Of a stretch of DNA of 61,741 nt, positions 42,046 to 50,988 are shown one piece after another. Position numbers and translations under genes: made by a program. This DNA is from Flavobacterium collinsii (GTDB lineage: Bacteria > Bacteroidota > Bacteroidia > Flavobacteriales > Flavobacteriaceae), in NCBI RefSeq assembly GCF_902804485.1, contig NZ_CADCST010000097.1, positions 1 to 61,741 on the forward strand. The letters run 5' to 3'. The stretch's first letter is position 1. Each line of letters starts with the position of its first letter. Below the pieces are notes generated by a model. It ran no database searches. It was not told the DNA's origin and worked only from the letters and a program-made list of their open reading frames with translations.

Positions 42046-43974
42046 TTAATAATGCCATCTCACGAAAGCTTCCATTGCGGCATAGGTCGCTAAACCTAAC
42101 TGTTGGTACAAAGCAGCTGTTTCGGCATTTCTGTCTTCGGCTCTTTGCCAAAATTCTCTGGCATCGGTTCCCTGGAAAACAACACCATCTTTTTGAGATT
42201 GATGCTTGAAGATTCCGTGGCGTTTTGCCAATACCTGATCCGGGCTCATTGGCACAGCCATCTCTACTTCGTCAATTCCCCATTCCTGCCATGCTCCACG
42301 GTACAACCACAACCAGCAATCCTCCATAAATGATTTTGGTTTCAGTGCTTTTACAGCTTCAAAAATAGCGTCCAGACATACTTTATGTGTTCCGTGTGGA
42401 TCTGCTAAATCTCCTGCAGCGTAAATTTGATGTGGTTTAATTTTTTCAATTAAATCCATCGTTAATTGAATATCTTCTTTCCCAATTGGTTTTTTCTCGA
42501 TTGTTCCGGTTTCATAGAATGGTAATTCCATAAAATGAATCTGGTCATCCGTTAAACCTACAAAATGACTGGTCGCTCTCGCCTCTCCTTTTCTGATTAA
42601 TCCTTTGATGTAACGAACCTCAGGAATATCAATTTCGCTGTTCTTTTTATTGGTTAAGAAAGTTGCCGCTTTTTGGTAAATATTGTCTGCTTCGGCACTT
42701 TTGATTCCGAATTTTTCATTGTAATCAATTACGAATCTTGCAAAACGCAAAGCTTCATCATCGGCTACTGCAATATTTCCAGAGGTTTGATACGCCACAT
42801 GCACTTCATGTCCCTGCTCCTGCAAACGCATAAAAGTTCCTCCCATACTGATGATATCATCATCCGGGTGCGGACTGAAAATCAATACTCTTTTTCTGGC
42901 AGGCTCTGCTCTTTCAGGACGATTGGTATCATCGGCATTTGGTTTACCTCCCGGCCATCCTGTGATTGTATTTTGTAATTTATTGAATATTTTGATGTTG
43001 ATATCGTATGCAGGACCTGAATCAGCCAATAAATCACTCATTCCGTTTTCGATATAATCGGCATCGGTAAGCATTAAAATTGGTTTTTTAAGCTGAAGTG
43101 CTAATCCTAAAACTGCTTTACGAGTCAATTTATCGGTCCAGATCACTTTTTCTACCAACCATGGTTTGTTGATTCTGGTTAGTTTTGAAGAAGCCTCTTT
43201 GTCTAAAACAAAAACAGCATTGTTGTGTTCCTGTAAAAATGAAGCCGGTACACGGTTGGTCACTTCATCTTCTACTGATTTTTTTACAATATTTGCTTTT
43301 CCTTCTCCCCAAGCCAGTAAAATTACCTGTTTGGCTTCCATGATCTTTTTAACTCCAAGTGTAATTGCTGTTCTTGGTGTATTACTTAATCCGAAAAAGT
43401 CTTTACTTGCTGCTACTCTGGTAATATGATCTAAAGCCACTAAACGTGTTTTAGAGTTTTGTAACGATCCCGATTCATTAAAACCAATATGTCCGTTACC
43501 TCCAATTCCAAGAATCTGCAAATCGATTCCGCCAAGTGCTTCTATTTTTGCTTCGTAATCGTGGCAATAATCCGCAATTTGCTCTTTAGTTAAAAGTCCA
43601 TCCGGAACGTGGTAATTCTCAGGTAAAATATCGACATGATCAAACAACAATTCTTTCATAAAACGAACGTAACTGTTGATTGAATTAGGCTCCATTGGAT
43701 AATATTCATCCAGGTTAAAACTAATTACATTTTTAAAACTCAAGCCTTCTTCTTTGTGTAAACGTACCAGTTCAGCATATAATCCTTTTGGAGAAGAACC
43801 AGTTGCCAGGCCTAAAATACAAGGTTTATTTTCTTTTTGCTTGGATTGAATTAAAGCCGCAATTTCCTGAGCTACTGCTTTTGACGCATCGCCAGAATTT
43901 TCAAAAACAACTGTATTGATGTTTTCGAATCGTTTCTCGAACCCCGTTGCTTTGTCGATTTTACTTTTTAACAT
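42046..43974 (-). CDS. nagB: Glucosamine-6-phosphate deaminase fused to a PIG-L-type domain
   Basis: The 642-residue protein has an N-terminal NagB domain (about 15-290; LGLATGSSPKGLYAELVRLH, NLDEYYPM, LGIGGNGHIGFNESGS) that converts GlcN-6-P to Fru-6-P and ammonia. A C-terminal PIG-L/LmbE-type domain (about 365-642) has the metal motif FSPHPDDDIISMGG and a second His pair in GDLADPHGTHKV. This two-domain NagB is usual in Bacteroidota; the tail may deacetylate amino sugars, which is not established. It is the last gene of the leftward sugar operon. Confidence 0.92.
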   Translation of the reverse strand: MLKSKIDKATGFEKRFENINTVVFENSGDASKAVAQEIAALIQSKQKENKPCILGLATGSSPKGLYAELVRLHKEEGLSFKNVISFNLDEYYPMEPNSINSYVRFMKELLFDHVDILPENYHVPDGLLTKEQIADYCHDYEAKIEALGGIDLQILGIGGNGHIGFNESGSLQNSKTRLVALDHITRVAASKDFFGLSNTPRTAITLGVKKIMEAKQVILLAWGEGKANIVKKSVEDEVTNRVPASFLQEHNNAVFVLDKEASSKLTRINKPWLVEKVIWTDKLTRKAVLGLALQLKKPILMLTDADYIENGMSDLLADSGPAYDINIKIFNKLQNTITGWPGGKPNADDTNRPERAEPARKRVLIFSPHPDDDIISMGGTFMRLQEQGHEVHVAYQTSGNIAVADDEALRFARFVIDYNEKFGIKSAEADNIYQKAATFLTNKKNSEIDIPEVRYIKGLIRKGEARATSHFVGLTDDQIHFMELPFYETGTIEKKPIGKEDIQLTMDLIEKIKPHQIYAAGDLADPHGTHKVCLDAIFEAVKALKPKSFMEDCWLWLYRGAWQEWGIDEVEMAVPMSPDQVLAKRHGIFKHQSQKDGVVFQGTDAREFWQRAEDRNAETAALYQQLGLATYAAMEAFVRWHY

Positions 43975-44006
43975 GATATAGTCTTTTTAATTTTTCTCGT
44001 TACACT

Positions 44007-45380
44007 TTACCAGCTTCGATACTTATGTCCTTTTACTGCATAAAAAAGGATCATTAAATACGATGGTAAGAGCATTAAATAAGCAATTTGATTCCCGCTT
44101 TTTGAAATTCCTGCGGTACCGTTTGCGATATTTGATGCATTTATATTTTCTGTGATCATTCCGTAGAATAAAGGAAAAATCGCTCCTCCAATAATTCCCA
44201 TAATCAATATTGCACTTCCTATTTTAGTATATCCCCCTAAATCCTCTAATGCCATTGGCCAAATTGCCGGCCAGCAAAGTGCATTTGCCAGTCCTAACAA
44301 TGCTACCAAAAGAATAACAACCGGCAAGCTTGGGATTCCAGGCAGCTGAATCATAATTTTTGGCGAAATCAAAACTATTGCCAATACTAAAATTACACCC
44401 AAAACTCCTGACGCTTTCAGGGCTGTTACCTGCGAAAGATATTTTGGGATTAGTGTAATCCCCAATATATATCCCACAACCATTGCCGACATTGTAAATG
44501 AAGTCAATTTTAAATAAAAATTCCCTTCGGTTCCATATACTCCTAATTCTTTTCCAAATCCTCCAATAGAGTCTCCTGCTAAAACTTCGGCTGCTAAATA
44601 CAACATTAAAGTTATTACTCCCAGCACCAATTGCGGACGTCTGAAAGCGTTTCTGATTTGCTTAAAAATACTCAAATGCGCTACATTTCCTTCTTCATCC
44701 AGATCAATTTCCGGAAGCGGGGACAGTTTTACCAAAAGTGCTAAAACCATTATAATCAATCCCATATAAAGATAAGGTCTTTGCAATTGTAATGCAAGAG
44801 TATTTAAAGCATTTGTTTTGGAAACGCTGTCCAAAAGCGCAATTTTATCTGCCGTAAACTCCTGCATGTTTGACAGTACCAAAGCTGTTAATATCAATGG
44901 CGCTACAAAACCTGCCAGTTTATTTGCAATTCCCAGTACACTAATTCTGGCTGCTGCACTTTCTCTTGGGCCAATCACTACTACATAAGGATTGGAAGCC
45001 GTTTGCAAAATAGCCAAACCGGTTCCCATGATAAATAAAGCAATTAGAAACAATAAAAAAGTTCGGCTTTCGGCGGCCGGATAAAACATAAATGCTCCGG
45101 CTGCAATGATTAATAATCCTAAAGAAATACCATTTTTATAGCCTACTTTCTCAATTACCCAGGATGATGGAATTGCCATTACAAAATAGGCAATATAAAA
45201 AGCAAAAGTTACAAAATAAGCCTGAGAAGAAGACAACTCGCACGCTAATTCGAAAAAAGGAATTAAAGGTCCGTTTAACCAGGTGACAAATCCCAATATA
45301 AAAAATAATGCGGTCAGAATAATCATCGGAATGATCGAACTCCTCTTTTCTATAGGTATTGCAGTCTCAATTTTTGACAT
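44007..45380 (-). CDS. FHS-family sugar MFS permease
   Basis: The 457-residue protein has twelve predicted membrane helices and the fucose/glucose-galactose permease pattern (LTALFFILGFVTWLNGPLIP near the N-terminus, GLAILQTASNPYVVVIGP, and a C-terminal WPAIWPMALEDLGGYTKIGS). Members bring monosaccharides or N-acetylhexosamines across the inner membrane with protons (NagP belongs to this family). Its place between nagB and the nucleotidyltransferase gene suggests an amino sugar or related hexose as substrate, but sequence cannot fix it. Confidence 0.85.
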   Translation of the reverse strand: MSKIETAIPIEKRSSIIPMIILTALFFILGFVTWLNGPLIPFFELACELSSSQAYFVTFAFYIAYFVMAIPSSWVIEKVGYKNGISLGLLIIAAGAFMFYPAAESRTFLLFLIALFIMGTGLAILQTASNPYVVVIGPRESAAARISVLGIANKLAGFVAPLILTALVLSNMQEFTADKIALLDSVSKTNALNTLALQLQRPYLYMGLIIMVLALLVKLSPLPEIDLDEEGNVAHLSIFKQIRNAFRRPQLVLGVITLMLYLAAEVLAGDSIGGFGKELGVYGTEGNFYLKLTSFTMSAMVVGYILGITLIPKYLSQVTALKASGVLGVILVLAIVLISPKIMIQLPGIPSLPVVILLVALLGLANALCWPAIWPMALEDLGGYTKIGSAILIMGIIGGAIFPLFYGMITENINASNIANGTAGISKSGNQIAYLMLLPSYLMILFYAVKGHKYRSW

Positions 45381-45565
45381 AATTTTATTTGGTTGATAGT
45401 TAATAGATTAGTTGTTTTATCCATCTAAAATAACATCAACACTTTTTGCAAATATATTGCAATTTAAACACAACTCAGTGCGTATTTTTTGCAATTTTAA
45501 AACAAAAATAGTCTAATAAGTTATACTTATCTGTAAATTAGATATCAATTTTTTGTTAATTTTTT

Positions 45566-46441
45566 TTAAGCGTTCCAGTCTAAAACCGGATAATGCTGCT
45601 TTAAATATTCTTTTACATCGGCAATATCTTCTTTAGCAGTCAGATCCGGAACGTGTTCTGAAAATGGTATCCCCAACGTTGTATTTGGGTTTTCTTTTAC
45701 GGCATTTAATAATACTGTAGGTAGTTCTTTTTCGTCGCGTTCGGGATGAACAGGGCAATTTTTTAAATGTGTATACAAAGTACTTCCGTTGAACTTAAAA
45801 GCATTCATACTTACTCTTATTTTTCCTTCAACGTCTTTATAATCAGCCAAAACATCGGCTGAAGGTTTTTCTAGAATATCCAATAGCTGATTATTCTCAT
45901 CCAATTTGGCAATAGCAAATCGGGAAATTCTTTCAGAAGGAAATTCCAAAGCCTCACGATCGTAAGCAATAAAAGCGTTTGGACTATTAGTTTCTCTAAG
46001 CGCCAATAAAGCAGCTGCTGAATACAAGTTATCACTGTTACAAACTGAATATTGCTGTGTGTTTAATTCCGGAAACTGTTCTACCGCCTGAAACAAAGCA
46101 TCGGCAGTACCAAATGGTTTAACTCTTCCTTCGGGAATGTACTGAACAGCAAATGAAATATTGAGTCCGTGAAAATCATTATCAGTGTTATGGCTTCCGT
46201 AAAATTCTTTAAAAAGCTCACCCTGCTCACCAATGATAATGTAGATGTTTTTATATCCTGCTTTTTTAGCGTTTAGCAAAAGATAATCCAACAAAGGCCT
46301 TCCGCTTGCTCCAACTCCTATTAACCCTTTACTTCTTTCATTTGCCTGCGCAATTTCTTCTGCAGATAAATTGTCTGAAATGGCTTCTTTTTTCATGCGT
46401 GAGGATGCACCACCCGCAAGAATAACTAAATTGTTATGCAT
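45566..46441 (-). CDS. Sugar-phosphate nucleotidyltransferase
   Basis: The 291-residue protein has the NTP-transferase fold: NLVILAGGASSRMKKE at the N-terminus (nucleotide binding), RPLLDYLLLNAKKAGYKNIY, and a metal-binding CNSDNLYS segment. It should join a sugar-1-phosphate to a nucleotide. It lies next to a GHMP sugar kinase gene, so the pair may make a sugar-1-P and then an NDP-sugar, a salvage route. The sugar and nucleotide cannot be read from sequence. Confidence 0.78.
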   Translation of the reverse strand: MHNNLVILAGGASSRMKKEAISDNLSAEEIAQANERSKGLIGVGASGRPLLDYLLLNAKKAGYKNIYIIIGEQGELFKEFYGSHNTDNDFHGLNISFAVQYIPEGRVKPFGTADALFQAVEQFPELNTQQYSVCNSDNLYSAAALLALRETNSPNAFIAYDREALEFPSERISRFAIAKLDENNQLLDILEKPSADVLADYKDVEGKIRVSMNAFKFNGSTLYTHLKNCPVHPERDEKELPTVLLNAVKENPNTTLGIPFSEHVPDLTAKEDIADVKEYLKQHYPVLDWNA

Positions 46442-46500
46442 ATTTATATATTTTTCATTTTGAATTTCCTTAAATCTATTGGATTAAAATTGTTTAAGGT

Positions 46501-46610
46501 TTGAAGTTTCATGTTTCAAGTTTCAGGTTTCAGATTTTAGTTCTCGGTCTCAGTTTTCGATCTCAGTTTTCACTGTGTACTGCGACTGAAAACTGCGTAT
46601 TGCTTCAAGT
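46501..46610. repeat. GTTTCA and CAGTTTTC repeat cluster
   Basis: GTTTCATGTTTCAAGTTTCAG-like iterations (46507-46533) are followed by CGGTCTCAGTTTTCGATCTCAG and its partial complement CGACTGAAAACTGCG, then TTCAAGTTTCAGG again. It combines both repeat families seen at 16068 and 20205. Confidence 0.65.
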
Positions 46611-46654
46611 TTCAGGTCCCCAAAACTCACCTCTCACATTTCACATTTCAAAGC

Positions 46655-47746
46655 TTAAATCTCCACATTTTCAATAACCCTGACGCCAGGATCAACGGAC
46701 ACGGCATAAGCTTCCAGAGCTCCTGCTTTTAAAATGGCTTCGATAACCAAATCTTCTTTTTCCGGATTTGCGATAACGACAATACTTCCGCCACCACCGG
46801 AACCCACAATTTTTGCTCCATAGGCACCTGCACGTAAAGCGGCATTGATCATAGCATCAATACGGGGCACAGTAACTTTTAATAAATCGCGTAAAACCTC
46901 ATGATGCAGATTCATCAATTCCCCAATTTTTTTAAGATCTAAAACTGGTTTTTCAAACTCTTTTAAAGCTTCTTTGGTATAATGATAATTTTTTAAGGCT
47001 GCTTCGAAGAAAGGAATCAATCGGTCCGGCAGACAATTTCGATAGCGGTCCAGATCTTCTACTTCGGAAGCATGCAGATCAAAATCAGGGAAGTTTTGCT
47101 TTACAATATCAATTGACATTAAAGCATTTCCTTTTATCTCTCCCAACAAACCGATAGTTTCTTTTGGAACTCCTGAAACTCCAGTAACAAGGCCTTTTAA
47201 GTTCGTCCCTATTATTTTATACGAAAAAGGATCTTTGGTATTAATATACACGATATTCCCTACCCCAATGCTAAAATGATCCATCATTCCGCCTGGCTCT
47301 CCATGTTCTAAAACTTCAGATTCATAACCTAATTTAGAAATAAACTCGGGAGTAACTTCACGATCAATTCCAAAAGCATCGATTAAAAAACGAATCCATG
47401 CCATCAATAAAGCGGAAGAACTCGACGTTCCGGAGTTTATTGGAATATCTCCAGTAATGGTAATGTCGTAGCCAACATTAGGCACACAACCGTATCTGCG
47501 CAATACCCGTAAGGACGAAGCAAAATAATCTCTGGGCTCTAATTTGTCGAAAGTGGCATCGATATCAATGATACGAATCTCATTAATATCAATCATATTT
47601 AAAACAAATGTTTGAGTTAGGTTTTGTTCGGCAGATAGTTGTATATTTCGATCGATTGCACAGGCGATAACCGGCAATCCTAAATAATCCTGATGGTCTC
47701 CGAAGAGGCAGGTTCTGCCCGGGGCTAATGAAGTAATTTTTTTCAC
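46655..47746 (-). CDS. GHMP-family sugar kinase
   Basis: The 363-residue protein starts TSLAPGRTCLFGDHQDYLGL, the galactokinase-type GHMP motif 1. The ATP loop is GDIPINSGTSSSSALLMAW and motif 3 is KIVGSGGGGSIVVIA. The enzyme probably phosphorylates C1 of a hexose. GalK, fucokinase and N-acetylhexosamine kinase-like enzymes share this pattern, so the substrate is open. It is the first gene of the leftward operon, about 90 bases downstream of the LacI-type operator-promoter block. Confidence 0.83.
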   Translation of the reverse strand: MKKITSLAPGRTCLFGDHQDYLGLPVIACAIDRNIQLSAEQNLTQTFVLNMIDINEIRIIDIDATFDKLEPRDYFASSLRVLRRYGCVPNVGYDITITGDIPINSGTSSSSALLMAWIRFLIDAFGIDREVTPEFISKLGYESEVLEHGEPGGMMDHFSIGVGNIVYINTKDPFSYKIIGTNLKGLVTGVSGVPKETIGLLGEIKGNALMSIDIVKQNFPDFDLHASEVEDLDRYRNCLPDRLIPFFEAALKNYHYTKEALKEFEKPVLDLKKIGELMNLHHEVLRDLLKVTVPRIDAMINAALRAGAYGAKIVGSGGGGSIVVIANPEKEDLVIEAILKAGALEAYAVSVDPGVRVIENVEI

Positions 47747-47835
47747 TTAAAAATTTTATAATAAAGCACTGTAAAACAATAAATTACAACGCAAATTGGT
47801 TAAGGATTTGTTTTATTCTTTTGATTTTGATTCTA

Positions 47836-47918
47836 CGAAACTATAGATTATATTTTTATAAAACAAGAAAAAAAAGAAAAATGTGCTCGAACACACAATT
47901 AAAATGTTCTCGAGCACA
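47836..47918 (-). promoter_or_regulatory. LacI-type twin operator and promoter, left arm
   Basis: Two 14-bp palindromes with a TCGA centre, TGTGCTCGAACACA (47882-47895) and TGTTCTCGAGCACA (47905-47918), are spaced 23 bp centre to centre. On the minus strand TTG (47864-47866) and TATAGTTTCG (47836-47845) form a promoter-like pair, so the operators lie upstream of the promoter. A near-exact mirror copy is at 50659-50742. Confidence 0.8.
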
Positions 47919-47963
47919 CTAATTAATTCTTACAGGATTTTAAAAAAATTAAATCAAAGTTTC

Positions 47964-47971
47964 TATATTTG
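47964..47971 (+). promoter_or_regulatory. -7 element of the LacI regulator gene
   Basis: TATATTTG matches TAnnTTTG and ends only 5 bases before the ATG at 47977, so the mRNA may be leaderless or nearly so. The -33 element is weak. Confidence 0.5.
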
Positions 47972-47976
47972 CTTAT

Positions 47977-49017
47977 ATGGATAAAAAGTACACCATTAAG
48001 GATATAGCAAAAATGGCCGGAGTTTCTAAAGGAACTGTCGACAGGGTTTTGCATAACAGAGGAAAAGTTTCTCCTGCGGCCTTAGATAAAATAAATGAAG
48101 TCCTGAACGTCATCAATTATGAGCCGAATTTAATTGCACGAAATTTAAAAAACACAAAGGTTTACAGAATCTGTGTTTTACTTCCCGATCCTGAAATTGA
48201 TCCCTACTGGCTTCCCTGTGTAAACGGAATCCAGGATGCTATTACCGAATTTAAAGCTTATAGTGTTATTATTGAAACACACTTTTTTAATCCGGAAAGC
48301 ACCAAATCATTTTTAAGCACCAATGAAGCAATTGTCAAGAAATCGCCTGATGCGGTTTTGATTGCTCCTCTATTCCACAAAGAAACAGTGGGAATCGTAA
48401 AACAATACGATGATTTAAACATCATGGTGAATACGTTTAACAACCAGATTGAAGGCGAATCCATTAAAAGTTTTGTTGGACAGGATTTACATAAAAGCGG
48501 TCGTGTAGCTGCCAGTTTAATGAATCTGATTTTAACAGAAGGCCAGATTGCCATCATCCATATTGACGAAAGCCTTAAAAATGCTGTGCACATGCAGGAA
48601 AAGGAAAAGGGTTTCAGAAGTTATTTTGATGAGAAAAAAATCCGCAGCTTTTCACTGACTACTCTAAAATTAAAACATCCGAATGTTGAAACTAAATTTT
48701 CTGCATTTTTAGACGAAAATCCAAATCTGAAAGGAATTTTTATCACCACCTCAAAAGCTTATCAAATTGCCTCTATTCTGTCTTCTGTTCAAAATAAAAA
48801 GATTGCGATTATTGGGTACGATTTAGTAGAGAAAAATGTCAACTTTTTAAATCAGGGACTGGTTCATTTCTTAATTCATCAAAATCAAAAGAGACAGGCT
48901 TATTTAGGTGTTAGTACTTTGGTGGAGCACTTTTTATTCCGAAAAGATATTCCGGAAACCATTTTACTACCCATCGATATTATTAACGTTGAGAATGCTT
49001 CTTTTTACGTTTCTTAA
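47977..49017 (+). CDS. LacI-family transcriptional regulator of the sugar locus
   Basis: The 346-residue protein has the LacI helix-turn-helix (YTIKDIAKMAGVSKGTVDRV then LHNRGKVSP) and hinge, followed by a periplasmic-binding-protein-like sensor domain (about 65-340). Twin LacI-type palindromes precede both the kinase-nagB arm and the susC arm, making it the obvious regulator of both. The operators lie upstream of, not over, the predicted promoters, which would suit activation more than simple blocking; this needs direct test. Confidence 0.9.
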   Translation: MDKKYTIKDIAKMAGVSKGTVDRVLHNRGKVSPAALDKINEVLNVINYEPNLIARNLKNTKVYRICVLLPDPEIDPYWLPCVNGIQDAITEFKAYSVIIETHFFNPESTKSFLSTNEAIVKKSPDAVLIAPLFHKETVGIVKQYDDLNIMVNTFNNQIEGESIKSFVGQDLHKSGRVAASLMNLILTEGQIAIIHIDESLKNAVHMQEKEKGFRSYFDEKKIRSFSLTTLKLKHPNVETKFSAFLDENPNLKGIFITTSKAYQIASILSSVQNKKIAIIGYDLVEKNVNFLNQGLVHFLIHQNQKRQAYLGVSTLVEHFLFRKDIPETILLPIDIINVENASFYVS

Positions 49018-49679
49018 AATTTGCAGCGTTTTGTTACACATAGCCTCACCAAGCTCACACAGAGATACACAAAAAATGACTTAAAAAAACTCTGCAGGAA
49101 AAAGCATTTCGCAGAGTTCCTTCAAAGTATTGATCTATTTCAAAAAGTCACAAAACAAGCAAAAAATCCGTATTAATCCGCGTCTTCGCAAAGCGAATCA
49201 GTACCATCCGTGTACTATTACGTTTGCCTTATTGAATCTTTGTTTTTTCACGTAGATTTGACAGATTTAAGCAGATTTACGCGGATATTTTTTAATCAAA
49301 CTAATGATCCTAGCTAGGCTGCAAGGTTTTTTGGTATCGATTCTTTACTGTTTGTTTTTCCAGTAGATCTGACAGATTTTACAGATCTTTCTTAATCTAA
49401 AACAATATAAACCTGCTGAAACAAAACTTCGTAATGCAAAAATTCCATAGGAACGAAACATACAAATAAAAACAATAAGCATCACGCATAAAAAAGTTTG
49501 CGACCTAGCGCCTTTGCGAGATTGTTTCTAAAATTCAACTTATCCTTAAAAATTTAAATTAACCGTCACAAGACTCCTGGCCCCAAAGCCTAAATACACA
49601 AAAAATGTAAAAAAACTTCATGAAGCTTTGTGATTCCTTCGTGAATCTTTGTGGAAAAACCATCTTACTTCAGAAGCCA
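49018..49679. other. Gene-free stretch with decayed intergenic repeats
   Basis: No gene can be supported here. The stretch is built from repeat-like words common in Flavobacterium intergenic DNA: AATCCGCGTCTTCGCAAAGC, CAGATTTAAGCAGATTTACG, GCGACCTAGCGCCTTTGCGA and GTGATTCCTTCGTGAATCTT. They look like fragments of dispersed repeats that have degenerated. Confidence 0.6.
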
Positions 49680-50318
49680 CTACTCCATCAAGATAAATTT
49701 CCCAAAAGAAGAAGCAATATGAAAATTAGGTGTTTCAGTATTAGGATTTACCCACGAAATCCAGGTAGGTTCGTATTCCTGATTTATATTCTGAGCAAAT
49801 TTCGCTCTAAAAACCCCTGCTTCAATAGTGTTGTTCTGTATTAAATTCAAATCTTTTAGTGATTGAATACTAATTCGACCTTCGACAGTGAAAGAGATCG
49901 CATCTTTTGAAGTCGTGATTTCTAAATCTTTTTTAGGCCATTTCCAATCAAAATCAAAGTCTTTATCGGGACGTGCTTTAAAATCCATTACACGTCCAGC
50001 TGTGTCGATTTCTAAACAATAATACGGATCTAAAGATTCATTAGTCCTAAAAAATAATTCTACACGATCTGAATTTCTGATACTATCAAAACTATGGTCT
50101 TTTTGATCCAAATAAATATGAACATCAAAAACCCTGAATTTAAAAAAGAGATTTTCGAGATCCCAAAAAGCTCTGAATTCTATTTTTGAAAATGAATCAC
50201 TTTTCCATGCGGAGCAAAAATCAGTGAGGCAATTTGCATTTTCCCAAAAAGAAACAACAGAATCTTCTATGCCCTTTTTCTGTCTCTTATCTCGTAAAAC
50301 TACCTGATATTCTTTCAC
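49680..50318 (-). CDS. CBM9/DOMON-like carbohydrate-binding protein
   Basis: The 212-residue protein resembles family 9-like carbohydrate-binding modules: EFRAFWDLENLFFKFRVFDV, then NSDRVELFFRTNESLDPYYC, LEIDTAGRVMDFKARPDKDF and a C-terminal WISWVNPNTETPNFHIASS segment. No signal peptide is visible, so export is uncertain. It stands between the LacI gene and the susCD promoter block but faces the other way. A sugar-binding role in the locus is likely. Confidence 0.72.
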   Translation of the reverse strand: MKEYQVVLRDKRQKKGIEDSVVSFWENANCLTDFCSAWKSDSFSKIEFRAFWDLENLFFKFRVFDVHIYLDQKDHSFDSIRNSDRVELFFRTNESLDPYYCLEIDTAGRVMDFKARPDKDFDFDWKWPKKDLEITTSKDAISFTVEGRISIQSLKDLNLIQNNTIEAGVFRAKFAQNINQEYEPTWISWVNPNTETPNFHIASSFGKFILME

Positions 50319-50658
50319 TATAATTGATTTTTATTTTTGTTAATTTTTTAACATTTCAGATTCTGAAGATTGCTCCAATCGGCATCTTTTTTTTGTTTTT
50401 TGTGAATTACGAATGTAGGTTAAAATTTAATAAAAGAAAACACGGCACTTTTCAGAATAAATACATAAGAACGGCCTTTATTTCTTTCTAAAAATACCAA
50501 ACCATCACTAACAAATCTGTTGCCATTTTAACACAAATAGCACAACAAAATAGTATTTAATACTAAAATACATCAAAAAACAATTACTCTTTTACTTCTT
50601 AGTAATTCAACAATAACCACACGAATTTAAGTAAAAAAAAATGTTTTGCACAAAAAAA

Positions 50659-50742
50659 TGTGCTCGAGAACACAAATTTTGTGTGTTCGAGCACATTTTT
50701 CTTTTTTTTTCTTGTTTTATAAAAATATAATCTATAGTTTCG
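50659..50742 (+). promoter_or_regulatory. LacI-type twin operator and promoter, susC arm
   Basis: Palindromes TGTGCTCGAGAACA (50659-50672) and TGTGTTCGAGCACA (50682-50695) are 23 bp apart centre to centre, followed by TTG (50712-50714) and TATAGTTTCG (50733-50742). Bases 50682-50742 are the reverse complement of 47836-47895 apart from one extra A/T pair. Confidence 0.82.
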
Positions 50743-50786
50743 TTAGATCATAATCTTAAAAATAAGTTAATTACAAGATTTTTTAA

Positions 50787-50820
50787 TGGTTTTTCTTGGT
50801 TCTAAAAAACAGAAAAACCA
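50787..50820 (+). promoter_or_regulatory. Hairpin in the susC 5' leader
   Basis: TGGTTTTTCT and AGAAAAACCA are perfect 10-bp arms around a 14-base loop, about 170 bases before the susC ATG. No T run follows, so a structured leader is more likely than a terminator. Confidence 0.45.
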
Positions 50821-50988
50821 CAAGAAATAGCCCCATACAAAAAGATTAAAATAGAACGGCCATTGTTTTTTAGCCATTTCGTCAGAAGATAAATTACAAC
50901 CTAAAAAAAGTTATCTCATAAAAAAAAGAAGTCTAAAGCTTACAAACGAAAAAAAACAAATAAACATTAACCAAACCCAATTTTAAGT

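Larger units (their letters stand above)
50319..50988. other. susC upstream region
   Basis: This 670-base stretch has no gene. It contains the mirrored LacI-type operator-promoter block (50659-50742) and then about 245 bases of likely 5' leader with an internal hairpin (50787-50820). The part before 50640 is AT-rich and shows nothing I recognise. Confidence 0.65.
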
